A stretch of 64,000 nt of DNA. Origin: Marsupella aquatica (taxonomy: Eukaryota; Marchantiophyta). Shown piece after piece: positions 11,627 through 22,989 of the stretch (within the stretch, counting starts at the first letter, position 1; every line of letters starts with the position of its first letter). Under the pieces are notes generated by a model that was given only the letters and a program-made list of their open reading frames with translations, was not told the DNA's origin and ran no database searches. Where the stretch lies: NCBI GenBank assembly GCA_973895155.1, contig OZ316896.1, positions 15,748,001-15,812,000 on the forward strand, written 5' to 3'. Position numbers and translations under genes: made by a program.

Positions 11627-11860
11627 GAGGAAACGAGGTCGGCCGAGGAAGCATCCCATCGTAATGTCGATAGCGTTACCTGATAATGAAGCTCCTTGGC
11701 TCTTGACAGAGAAGAGGAAATGAGGTCATTCCAGGAAGCATCCCATCGTAATCTCAATCGCGTTACCTGATAATGAAGCTCCTCGGCTCTTGACAGAGAA
11801 TAGGAAATAAGGTCGCCCTAGGAAGCATCCTGTTGCAATGGCTACCACACTGCCTGACGG
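11627..11860. repeat. 87-bp tandem repeat, about 2.7 units
   Basis: Units start at 11627, 11714 and 11801, exactly 87 bp apart, and begin GAGGAAACGAGGTC. They share GGAAGCATCCCATCGTAAT and CCTGATAATGAAGCTCCT. 87 is a multiple of three, so an open frame on the minus strand (12100-11726) runs through the array with a 29-residue period. The third unit decays after about 35 bp. Confidence 0.8.
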
Positions 11861-12209
11861 TGATGGTGAAGTTCCTTGTCTGTTGAGATCTCCAGATAAT
11901 GGCAAGGCTATTGGTGGTGCAAACAGAATGAACGAGAAGTTGAAAATGCCCGTAGATGTTGCGGCTAAGTTCAACGGTCGTGACAACACAACCAGCCATA
12001 AGGACTCGCCCAGTACCAAGTGTTCAAAATATGCTGATGTTGACTTTGGATTTGCTAAGGAGTTGTTAAAGAGTTTGGATGCGGAGATCGCGGACAGCAA
12101 GTCAGACTTCCAGAAGCCTATGAGCCTTCATGTAGATATGCAGGCTAGGCTATCTGAGGTGTGTGACAACGTCCAGAATCTATGGGTAAAAATTAATGAC
12201 CTCCTCTAG
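11838..12209 (+). CDS. Hypothetical protein (doubtful)
   Basis: A 123-residue open frame starts in the last unit of the 87-bp repeat: MATTLPDGDGEVPCLLRSPD. Its second half is amphipathic and charged (FAKELLKSLDAEIADSKSD, then LSEVCDNVQNLWVKINDLL) and could form a coiled coil. I recognise no family. It could be a 3' exon, a transposon accessory fragment or chance. Confidence 0.2.
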   Translation: MATTLPDGDGEVPCLLRSPDNGKAIGGANRMNEKLKMPVDVAAKFNGRDNTTSHKDSPSTKCSKYADVDFGFAKELLKSLDAEIADSKSDFQKPMSLHVDMQARLSEVCDNVQNLWVKINDLL

Positions 12210-15200
12210 GCAAGAGCTGAATTGGGGGCGTACACTGGAGTGAATGTACAAAAAACATGAATTTCTAGTACACATTTACTTGTAGGAAATAGCAGAACAT
12301 TGTAGCCTCAAAGTTTTGATACATTTTGGTAGTTACAAAATTGTTCGTCAGTAATGATTTTATGGAGTGTCAAATTAAACTGGACGATGATAGTAGAAAT
12401 TCGTCTAATTGGCTGTGTCAAACATTTGTCAAAGAGCTTAAGCATCTTTTCCCCTAAAAAACTACCTAATACTTGTTCCATGTCATACCAGGGTCACAAA
12501 GGATTGACAAAACTTCTGAAATGTGCATGCAAGGTCTAAGTACACCATACACAAGTAGTTTCAACTCTCCACTTCTAGAGAGGTAGTCACCTTGATTACT
12601 TTTGCACTCCCACTCTTTCTCTCTCCTCTACTCCAAGGATTAGCAAGGGGGATATCCACTCCAAGCTGTCACCTTAGAGTAGACCCTAAAACAAACACCC
12701 AAGAACCCCAAGTACTTTTCTCTTCAAGCTTAAGTCCCCTCAAGATCCTCAAGGTAGTGTTACCCCTTAACCTTGCCCCCCTGGCCTTGGTTTGGGTCCA
12801 CACACCCCCTTGAGCTCTAGAAAAACTCTTCTTGCAAAGAACTCTTCCTCTTGGTTCTCACACAAAGCAAGGTACTTTCCACCCTCAAGATACAATCATC
12901 TCTAAACCCCAAAGTAGTGCTCCACCTTAACCTTGCCTCCCTGGCCTTGGTTGTGTACCAGCACATCCCCTTCACGATTAGACCAAGATTGCATCCTAGC
13001 ATGGACTCTTCTCTTGCTCTCAAACACTTCACATTTAGTCACACTTAGTGGTCACAATGAAGATTGGAAGAATCCTTTTATTGTATACTCAATCCTTACA
13101 TAAAAGGTCACTACACACTCTCCACACTAAGTATGGACCTCCTTCCCCTTCTCAATCTTAGCCCCAACTTGCAAGGTAGAGCTTACACTTAAGAATGAGA
13201 CTTCTGGTCCTCAACAAATGAAATCTTCCACCTTATATACTATTCTCCTTTCACACCACACCAAGTTTGACCTGGGGTCCAACTATACCTCCCCCAAGTC
13301 CTCCTAACACACCAAGTCCAAACTATAGTTCATAGCTCACTCTACAACCTATTGTTTGACTCCTTCCAAGCCCTGGAATATGCCACACATGAGTTGCATG
13401 CTTTGACCTCCAAACCTGCTCCCACTTATGGTCCTCTTCATCAGCTTTCCAACGCACTTGAAAGCTCGCAAAAAGAGTACTTGAGTCCAAAGTTATGCCT
13501 AGTCAAAGTTGACCTTATTTAACTTGTACCCCTTATACTACCCTAAGCAAACTACCCTCTATACTCACTTCTATTAACTTGATGGCCTTGCACCTTCGAC
13601 CAAAGGTAAGTACCCTTCCCTAGAGCCTTACTAAAGTGGTATGGGTACCCAAAGTGTTTGGCCCTACATCTGGTATTCATTCTCCCTTGGCAGCTCCCGT
13701 TTGCAAGCTAGCGGGACCCCCCATGGCGACGGTTTAAAATATCTCTGGGTATTTCTTTTCCTGGGTTTCTACCTTCACTCAATGATGCTTTACCTTCCCT
13801 TGAATCGACACAAAAAATATGGGCCCCAACGGATGCCTCTAGCTCAAGTTATGGCATTTTCCCTCTCTCAATCCCTTATGTGCAAAAGGGCTTCGAATTA
13901 CACTGTCATAGGTCCCGGTTTACACTTATGTGTATACCAGGTGTCGACCTGAGAGAGTTCCTCATAAGGTCCAGTCTTTCCAGAAGCCATAGAGTTTAGC
14001 ATCGTGCCTGATTGTGCAGCTGATTTGAGGATGATTCCTTGACTAATTGCTTGACTGATTTTTGCAGTAGCTTCTCCTTTGATTTATGACTGAGTCCCTT
14101 CTAATTGTTGGGCTGGATTGTGATTGATTTGCTCAGGAGTAGCCATAGCTCACAACTGCTGTAAATTGCAGCAGCTGGTCAATTCTCAGCACATGGATTC
14201 TCAATTGTCAGCCATTCTCTTTTGAATTTACTCAGCACAAGCTTACCTACCCGCAGATTGAATCAGCCAGCAGCATCCACGTTTTCCTTGGCAGCAAGCT
14301 CTATAGCCTATGTAGTGCCTGTCCTTTCTAAATTTGTCAGCATCCAGGCAGAGATCACATTTACTAGACAACTGCTGCATCAATTTCACATTGCCTAAGT
14401 TAGCCGATCTCGTGCTGGAGCAACAATAGCCCACCATAGATTTTCCACCATGTGATTTCATAGTCTAATCACTCAACTCGCAGCCGTCCTCGTGCTTAGA
14501 CTCCTTCCTGCCTCGTGCTAGCCTCGTCGCATCCGCGTCGTCGCGTTTCCACACTTAGAAAAAATTTGGTTCTCTCGCGGGAGAAAACTTTGTACTAGCC
14601 CTTTTTAAAGCCATGCCAAAAATCACCCATAGGTCTAAAAGAACTTCTGAGCATAGTTATGGGATCCTTGGACATAGGACTCCCTCCTGAATTTGTCAAA
14701 AGCACTAAATACCCCGCATTGACTTTTCTAAAAATACCTAAGTTTGCCCATATCTATAGGTTGCATTACTTTTCCCAATCTTTGAGGTGCTCCCAAAAAC
14801 TAACCAAAGTTGATAAACTACTTCTTAGACTTTCAAGGGATATTATGGGCTATACTATACCCAATTTTAACCTCGAACCAAAAATATCTACCCCTTGGCT
14901 AATTTCTCCGGGACCCGCTAGATGGTTATTTTAAGTTTAGCCAAAATACTCATAATTCCTAGGTTGAGACCCTACTTCACTTAATAATTTTTCAGGGTTC
15001 CCTAGGGACCTTCCCGCACCCATGGGAGAAATATTAGCCAAAAATGAGATGTCAGGTGTTGGGTCATTTTCCGGTCCCGACTTAGTCGCCTATCCTAACT
15101 AAGGAAAGAATATTTTCTGCCCTACCATAAAGACCTCACTTATTCCTTTACATCTTCTTAGAACAACATATTTTTCCCTTCCATGATTCCCTACTATCCT

Positions 15201-15370
15201 TCCTTAGTGACTTAGGGTTGCAAACCCTAAGTACTTTACTAATGCTAAAATGTATTTCTTACTATCCTTGTACAAAAAGCAAAAAAAAATGATGAGTTTC
15301 TTACATACCCTATTTTGAGCTAGTCCACAGGCTGTGTAATCCAAATCTTATGAAATATTTTGTGCAGATT
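12210..15370. other. Repetitive gene-free interval
   Basis: No gene is recognisable. The region is rich in C/T on the plus strand. It holds an imperfect direct duplication: about 12738-12820 and 12884-12976 both contain CACCTTAACCTTGCC- or CCCTTAACCTTGCC-like sequence followed by CTGGCCTTGGTT. The style resembles an LTR or leader of an unidentified retroelement, but I find no gag or pol domain. Confidence 0.35.
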
Positions 15371-15675
15371 AGGTAACTTAGTTATACATTATTGAATCTG
15401 TCGTGGTAAAGTCGGCGACCCTCGTCGAGAGCATTTTCCAAGGCTTGACAAGTAGGAGTAGCAGTCTCTTGATGATGTCTTCTCGGCGAGCATCGCCAAG
15501 GAATGACAATGGGTTCATGCTAACTTTTCTTATAAGCTCTCTTATTGGGCAAACATCTTGAGCTTCTGGTGGTCGCAACTGATCCCAAGGATTCTACACT
15601 GCATCACAATTCTCGTTGATTACTTCTTTCAAGGCTGACACCAACAACAGCCTAGTAGTAGTATCATCATAGATG

Positions 15676-15779
15676 ATGTCGACATGATGTTTACTAGAAG
15701 GAATGACAATATATGGGTTCCCGAGGAATAACAATATATGGGTTGTAGAATGTTATTCTAGTAAATATCATGTCGACAT
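15676..15779. repeat. Near-perfect inverted repeat (hairpin)
   Basis: Arms 15676-15699 (ATGTCGACATGATGTTTACT...) and 15756-15779 pair at 23 of 24 positions. Between them a 21-bp phrase (GAATGACAATATATGGGTT type) occurs twice in direct orientation. The arms include GTCGAC palindromes. It could be a small foldback element. Confidence 0.65.
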
Positions 15780-17115
15780 TATGTCGACGACTTCTTTGAC
15801 ATTCTGACTATGGTCGCCTAAAATTGTACGAACATCGTCTTTATGCTTATTGCTTTGCATTTCAAGACCGTAAACCCTGAATCAGAGATGTTTGCGAGTT
15901 TGCCAAGATGTCTGGGCCAATCTGAGCACAGTCACCAACATGCAGGTAAGTGTTAAGCATGACGAGCAATTATTCATATCAGTGACTGATGTCAGTTATC
16001 AATCACTGATAACTGATGATGTACCATTCTATACTGTCATATTCACTTACATGGCCTTATGATAGTTTACACCGGTTGTGAACGTATAAACTTCCGGCAA
16101 AGGACCTTACTGCATGAATATAAACCACCCACGATGTTACACCGGCCACTTGAACTGGCCGCCCGTCTCTGTAAATAATTCGCATTGAACTGTGTACAGT
16201 AAAACATTGAATTGTTCAATGTGCAAATATGGTTGGATTTTTTTTATAAATTTCCAAGAAAATATAAAATAGCACAACGACCATAAATTAAAAAAAAAAG
16301 TAGCAACAAGAGGGGGAAAAACACGGCCTACACAAAAGACTGTACATGAGGAGCACAAGGGAAAAAAACGTGTAGCACACAGAATGCGTAAAAAAAATTT
16401 ACCAACAACCAAAGAACAAAGAGCATGTAAAAAAACACAACCAAAGTCACCCATAGGATGAGTGACATGTAACCATGCCAAAATCACAAGTACCGTGTAC
16501 AATATGTTGTCACGGGTTTTTTTGTCTTTCCGCCCGTTGCTTGTTTTTTCCAGCCACTCGTACAATATCCATACTGAAATCTGTATTTGAATGCACGATG
16601 CTCATAAAACAAAGTTTTTCATATGCGAGCCCTTTGCAAAAAAAAATTGCACTGACGTGATAGAGTGAAAAAACAATGTTACTTCGTCATCGACGACAAG
16701 GAAGAAAACACTATTTCAAAGCCACTAGAGAATTTTTACTCCGCAGATATTATAAATTTTCATCTCAAATGAAATTAAATGATTTAATTGTAATGCACAC
16801 ACTAGAAATGTTTTTCTTCGCTCTGCACATATATATGTCATAGCATGGTTTTTGTGTGTCTATTGGGTGTGTGTGTTTTTCGGTGTGTATAATTTTTTCC
16901 CCAATATGTTTGGTGCGTGCTATTTTTTTTCCCCCCAAAATATGTTTGGTGTGCCCGATTTGTTGGCCAACAATGTTTGTTGCATTTTTTTTGTACCCCA
17001 TGATTATATCTTACTATTAAATTACAAACAAGAGCAAGAGTTGTGGCCTAAGCTTCTAGAGTGAAGTCTCTAGAGAGTGACTCTAGGACCCCACCAAAAT
17101 TTGCAAATGGACCCT
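15780..17115. other. Gene-free interval, low complexity
   Basis: Short palindromic phrases (GTCAGTTATCAATCACTGATAACTGA near 16000, given here only as a position guide) and homopolymer runs near 16240, 16320 and 16930. No coding potential that I trust. Confidence 0.35.
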
Positions 17116-17311
17116 GCCCGAGCGCCTCACGTTTCTTCATCATTGCCCGGCATTGTTTCCGCCCTGCCCGAGTGCCTCACGCTTCTTCATCATTGCCCTA
17201 CATTGTTTCCGCCCTGCCCGAGCGCCTCACGCTTCTTCATCATTGCCCTGCATTGTTTCCGCCCTGCCCGTTACTTCCGCCCTGCCCTTTACTTCCGCCC
17301 TGCCCTTCTCC
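17116..17311. repeat. 50-bp tandem repeat with 18-bp tail units
   Basis: Three 50-bp units start at 17116, 17166 and 17216 (GCCCGAGCGCCTCACG..., ending TTTCCGCCCT). Two 18-bp derivatives (GCCCGTTACTTCCGCCCT) start at 17266 and 17284, and a partial one follows at 17302. 50 is not a multiple of three, so the same peptide phrases appear in rotating frames and create spurious open frames here. Confidence 0.85.
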
Positions 17312-17538
17312 ATCATGATTGTGCCCAAGGAGAGTCCCGTCGCCCACGTACAATCGTACTGCATTATTCTATTCAGGAACGCAGGTGATCGATCCGTCGT
17401 TCCAGCAGGTGTTGTTTGGATCAGCAGCACGCATGGCGATCAATGTTGAGGAGAATTGCAGCCCTTGCCGCCGATCGCAGCAGTGCTGCAGCTTCAGGGC
17501 CAACTACGAAGAAGGCAGGTCAAGAGAGAGTTGTCCGC

Positions 17539-17722
17539 AGTCTCGTAAGCCATTGAATTAGCTGTACAGAGCTGAAGTCATGCGATGTCGAGTTTAATGT
17601 GAGATCTGGATTTCAGTTGGAGGGGCGGACAGTCTCGCGGGCCATTCAATTAGGTGTACAGAGCTGAAGACATGCGATGTCGAGTTTAATGTGAGATCTG
17701 GAGATCAGTTGGAGGGGCGAGA
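17539..17722. repeat. 92-bp tandem duplication before the DUF616 gene
   Basis: Units start at 17539 and 17631 (CAGTCTCG...). They share ATGCGATGTCGAGTTTAATG and TGAGATCTGGA with few differences. The array lies immediately upstream of the proposed start codon at 17729, probably in the 5' untranslated region or promoter. Confidence 0.8.
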
Positions 17723-17728
17723 GGAATC

Positions 17729-20700
17729 ATGACTCCGGAGTTGTCTTCCTCCCAGTCTCTTCTGTCTTCACACGATGGGAGTGGTGGGCACATTGATCGG
17801 GAAAATGGTGGAATTGGTGGAATTGGGACAGAGCGGGGGTATTCGTTGGCGGTGGAGGACGATGCGGGGTCGGATGATGCAGCTGAGAAACAATGGAGAA
17901 CGAAGTGGAAGAAACGCGGGATTAGATTCTCGTTCTGGCGCACGATCTGCGCACGGAAGCTTCAGATAGGTGTCCTGAGTGTGGTCGCATTGATCGTGCT
18001 TTTCCAGGTCCGCCGTCTTTCTCTCGACCGTACATCGTCTACAAGTATATTCTCCTTCTCTACTACTTTGAATTGTTGCTAAGATGTCGTTGTTCCCCTT
18101 TCTCTCAGTTTCCTTTGCTCGATTTGTTCTGAAGGGGTTCGAGTCAGCTAGGTTTCGGTTTTGGTCCTCCTGTTCGCAGTTTAGAGGTGTTGCGCAATGC
18201 CGCCTTCACATTCGCCTCGAACCTCTTTTTGGGATGAATATTACCACGAATCCGGTCATTCGGTATCTAGTTTTTCGGGTCATCTTCATGAATGCCCCAC
18301 GAAGTTGTCTACAACAGTTTTGTATTCGCTGATGAAGTGCAGGTGGCGGCTGGGAAGGAAGATCTACACAAGAAGCTCTCCAGATGAAGGGGACGGATGA
18401 GAAACTGAGCAAATTAAACAACACGGATATGACGTACCGCAAAGGAGTAGGCAATTGTTCTTGCTGTATCCAACCTCTAGTGACAAGTTTTCTATCTGAT
18501 ATCTTGCGAATTAGTTTCTTGAATTTGGTCGTTGAATTTGTCAACTATTAAGCCAATGCCCAAAATCACCCCAGAAGTTGTAGCTCAATCTCTATATTCT
18601 TTTGACACGTTCTTCCGGGCCAGACGAACTGTTGATGCGGAAAATTTGTTCAGTAATAAGTATGACCTTAATATGCCTTGGATGTTTCACGTTCGTCTGA
18701 TGTAGGAATTCAATTCTAGCCAGTGTTAGTATGTTTCAGTAACTCGAGTCGTGTCACCGGGATTCAGTCTCCATCTGATGCAGATGTTTTTCGGAGTAGT
18801 TCAAGAATGTTTTTGTTCTGTTTATACTGGAATACAGGTGATTATGAAGTTGCACGATGGCTGTCAGAGTGCTTGAAGGTCTAGGTTTTCAGAGGTCCTG
18901 ATAATGGCTATTCGGTGGTTCTGTTTGTGTAGCATGCCTAAATCTGCTTCCGGTTGAAGAATTGGCGCACTTTAAACTTCCATCCTCCAGCACTCCAGGG
19001 CCAGTGGAAAATCTACAGTATGTTGAGCGGAAATCGTTTGTTAGTCGGTTGGAAGAACGAGAAATTGCTGTAGCTAGTTCATTCACTGGAAATCAGACCT
19101 TTGAGGAAAGAGCCAGTAGCTTTGAGGTGATCCATTAATTCTTTGCTTTTCCTTTGTCAGACTACTTGCGAAGTTGTCAGCCAGTTTTTCTAATTTGGTA
19201 CCAATATTGAACAACATTTTTAGGAACAGAGAAAACTTCCAAGTTCTAGAATCGCTTATGCAGGCTACGTCTATTCACTGGACTTGCGGTTTTGCAGAGA
19301 ATTGTTTCTCTTGCATACGGGGTTTGGGCTCAACATCTAGTCTCGCGCATTCTGTTACTAACTGGAGACTATCTGCCCTATTGTGTAGGTGCAAGCTACA
19401 ATGAAAGTGCATTGTGGTTTCTGTGACGGAGACAACGAATTTTACATCGATGCTAGAGACAAGGCATTTTTAGCTGAGTGTACAATTGTTGTATTGACCT
19501 GCACGTTTGGTGGGGGTGATGATCTATATCAGCCCATTGGCATGACAGAGGCTTCACTATCTCAGGTACAGGCTTTGAACTGATCATGCATGTTAGCTAC
19601 TCATCAGGCAAACATACTGTAGAAAAGTGCATTCCATTTCAAGTCGAGGGATGATTAATGATGCAAGGGAACTTTTATTTCTGAATTATCTTGTATTTGC
19701 TGATAGGGCTGCCTTGTATTGCATTGTTAGAGTAGTTGCTCTTACGAGTATCGACATTTCATTCAGATTCTCATCACTAAACAGTTTAGGAGATCAGGTT
19801 TGCTATGTTGCGTTCTGGGATGAAGTTACTCTGGAACTTCAAGCCGCGAAAGGGCAGGACCCTGATCTTCAAACTCGTCAAGTAGGACTCTGGCGTGTGG
19901 TGGTTGTGCAAAATCTTCCCTTTCCTGATCAAAGGCGTAATGGGAAGATCCCTAAGGTTTGTTCAAGTATTTCTATTCTACATCCTGTCGTATAAGTGTG
20001 ATCTGCAAAGACTTTTCGCTTTATTTGCTGTTGCTTTTTTCTGAAAGGGGTCAACTTTCACCTTTTCCAATGGTTTATAGATTCTTGCAATCCTCCGTTT
20101 GGTTGAACCACAACACATCTCTGTGCACGTCTGCAATTTCCAGCACCGTGGGCCACTGCGTTGCTATATTGACTAGAAACGTATTTTCCTGTGCAGCTTT
20201 TGAACCACCGGTTATTTCCACAAGCGAGATACTCCATTTGGGTGGACTCAAAATCCCAATTCAGACGAGATCCCATAGGGGTCATTGAAGCTCTCCTAGT
20301 GCGGCCGAACTCTGTGTTCGCAATATCAGAGCACGGAGGTCGTAGCTGTGTCTTCAAAGAAGGAGAAGCGATTGTGAAAAAGAACAAGGCTTTACCTGAA
20401 GAAGTTGCCATACAACTTGACTGGTATCGCAAAGAAAATTTCCCAGAAAATGCACAGTATGATGGTCACAAAGGTGACATATCCTATCCTAGTCTTGAGT
20501 TTCCTTTTTGATACTTACCTGAATGAAAAGGATCTTTGTAGATAAACATGCACGGTCCCGTCTCTGGTCTTAGTTCCCACCACCCAGCTCCGCCCCCCCG
20601 GCTCTTGGCCTCAAATCCACTGCAGACGCGTGTCAATGATTAGTCTGTAGAACACCATAGTTGGCTTTTGAAACATCTGTAATTAGCTATTATATTGTTG

Positions 20701-21042
20701 GTTTTTCCCCAACACAAATCTTATTATTGTTAGGTATCAATGTTACTACGTAGGTGAGAAGTTTGAGATTGATGTATTCCCTTGTGTATTTGATGTGCAG
20801 CATTGGCCGAGGCATCCGTGATAGTTCGGGAGCACACACCCCTTACGAACCTATTCATGTGCAATTGGTTCAATGAAGTAATGCGTTTCACTGCCCGTGA
20901 TCAATTAAGTTTTCCATATGTACTCGTCAAACTAAAGGTGATGCACCCCAACATGTTCACTATCTGTACTCGAAGGGCTCTTGTGAACAGTCTTGGCCAT
21001 ACAGGTAAGAAGCCAAAACCCCTCAATACCAAGTGGACTTGA
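17729..21042 (+). CDS. DUF616 (TOD1/MUCI70-like) glycosyltransferase-family protein
   Basis: Plant DUF616 proteins are type II Golgi-membrane proteins related to glycosyltransferases; the substrate of this one is unknown. Proposed exon 1 (17729-about 18044) encodes an acidic N-terminus and one membrane segment, about residues 78-93 (GVLSVVALIVLF), as expected for a signal anchor. Well-supported exons with GT-AG borders and consistent phase are 18933-19126, 19389-19565, 19798-19956, 20197-20473 and 20801-21042. They carry the family signatures MKVHCGF, YVAFWDE, GLWRVVVVQNLPFPDQRRNG, LLNHRLFPQARYSIWVDSK, AISEHGG, VIVREHTP and CNWFNEVMRFTARDQLSF. I end it at the TGA at 21042. A good donor at 21005 leaves a further exon possible. 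Exons between 18045 and 18932 are unresolved; 18343 is one candidate start. No break is seen in the conserved core. Confidence 0.85.
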
Positions 21043-22809
21043 TGGTCGTCTTCAGTGTTCATATTCACCATTTGAGCTTCACGATCTGAGCAATCAAACT
21101 TCACTGCCTTTACAACATGCAAGACCAGCAAAACTAGTTCCACGTGCATCTTGAGTTCTTTATTATGCTGTATGGAAAAGCAGTGGCAAGTCAAATATAG
21201 CGTGTGTGCAAGTTAGCCAATCTGAGTCTCCAGTGGCTGAGCTTTAAGTGATGAATATAAGTCTTGAGATTCATTTTAGGGGAAGAGGATCGCTTGTCCC
21301 TGTTGTAGTCTCGTATTCATGTAGAGTGGCATCGTTGGAAAACGGTGCCTGAAGGTAAGAATCTGCCGAATTTGGTACAGTAGTGTCAGGAGATTTCTTA
21401 GCCCAAAATATATTTAAAAAATGATGTCCAAATTTGGACTAAGAAATCTCCCGCCACTACTGTACCGAGGTGCTATTCCCAAAGAGTGCTGATATGTAAT
21501 AAATTATTATCCATTTCAAATCATTTGATTCAGCTTTTATGTTTTGTAAGTTGTTTGGCCAGCAGCCATGAGAGATACATCATGGAGATAACATTGGCTG
21601 GGCCTGTTTTGTGCTCTTTGATCGAGTCACTCATGTATAATTAGTGGTGAATTTTGGCTAGTTGATTGGACAATGGAAAGGTGCTCGAACACCGCCAGTA
21701 TGGAAAGTTCCTAGCGTTAATTGTGTTCGAGGTTCGCCTATAGATTTTCTTGCAATAATTGTGTTCGAGGCTCGCCAATAAATTGTCCTGCAATGATACC
21801 CACAGCACCTACTTCTACCAAATTGCCCATCGTAGAGCTCCTTCCATAATAGGATTGACAGACCCAAAGCATTTTGAAGACTCTTTTAGTATGCAGACTT
21901 CCTTCCCTTGGATATATGGATAACTATCGCCCTTTATATGGAAGTTCAACGGAAATCACGGCACTGAAATATATGCGTTCTGCATAGCCTATTATGGCAG
22001 GCCAGGCTTTGGTGAGTGGTAAAGGGTTTGGATGTACACTCAATTGGGCCGCCACACAAGTTTATAAGTGCTTTGTGTAAGCGAGGACTTTTGTACACCT
22101 ACATGAACATTTGCAATTTTTTGCACGGACCAGATGAGCACCAATGGCCAGACGTGCACCAGACCATTGAAGACATACTTTTTGACTACGTCCAGGAGAA
22201 GCATTATGTTACCTCAAATCTAGTCGACCAAAAATTTGGACCCGACCAAGAGATACCCTCAGGGTCCCCAAACTGAATTTGTTTCTGTATCTAAACAAAC
22301 AATTCGATGTACTTGGATGCTTTTGCGGTCGAAGACATTTTCCCTTGAGACGGGAACCAAGCCACTCTAACAAGACACCTTAGCAAAGACTTCTGGTGGC
22401 CGTCAAGAATCGTCTGACGTGAAGACTGGGAACGTGAATTGGAGCTGCACATCTTCGCTTCTTTCCTCGACCACTCCAAATTGCTTTAGCTTTCCCTCTA
22501 TCGCATTCTTTGCCATCAGAGCCGAAGATTTCTGCAATAACCTACAATACAGCAACGTCCAGCGACTCTTATAACACTCATCAGATACCACGAGTATACC
22601 TATTTCGATTCTTTTCATGTATCTCCTGAAATACTGACACAAGGATCCCAAATATCATGTTCATCTAATGACGCCATTGACTAAAATCTAATTTTGTTGC
22701 ATTTTCAGGAGCCTACGGGCCATGAATTGTAGAAAAGAAGGATTATACGTTCACCACGAATATGTCACCAGTGGTACAAACAACCTTTAACATTGTAGCC
22801 TCTCCCGTG
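21043..22809. other. Gap between two convergent genes
   Basis: Contains the foldback repeat at 21374-21466 and a short imperfect direct duplication near 21715-21795 (AATTGTGTTCGAGG twice). Open frames such as 22016-22276 and 22403-22651 show no family resemblance. It presumably includes the 3' regions of the DUF616 and LTV1 genes. Confidence 0.4.
21374..21466. repeat. Short foldback / MITE-like inverted repeat
   Basis: Arms 21374-21401 (GGTACAGTAGTGTCAGG...) and 21439-21466 pair at 25 of 28 positions. Weaker pairing (CTTAGnCCAAA) extends the stem inward and leaves a loop of about 25 bases. No clear target-site duplication is visible. Confidence 0.7.
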
Positions 22810-22931
22810 TATGAAATCCTTCATTGAAAAAGTTGCACATCTTGGGGATGGACAATTCATGTGTCAAGTTTATGAAATCCCTCATTGCAAAAGTTGCATT
22901 TCTTGGGGATGGACAATTCATGTGTCAAGTT
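22810..22931. repeat. 61-bp tandem duplication downstream of LTV1
   Basis: Two 61-bp units start at 22810 and 22871 (TATGAAATCC...). Both contain CTTGGGGATGGACAATTCAT and differ at only a few positions. They lie 60-180 bases past the LTV1 stop codon, probably in its 3' untranslated region. Confidence 0.85.
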
Positions 22932-22989
22932 CTTGACTTGTGAGCCACTGAGGACAACTTTATTCATCTTACAACAACTGCCCCCACAT

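Noticed and set aside
17061-17449. Overlapping open frames with repeated ASRFFIIA-like phrases
   Set aside because: Artefact of the 50-bp tandem repeat read in rotating frames.
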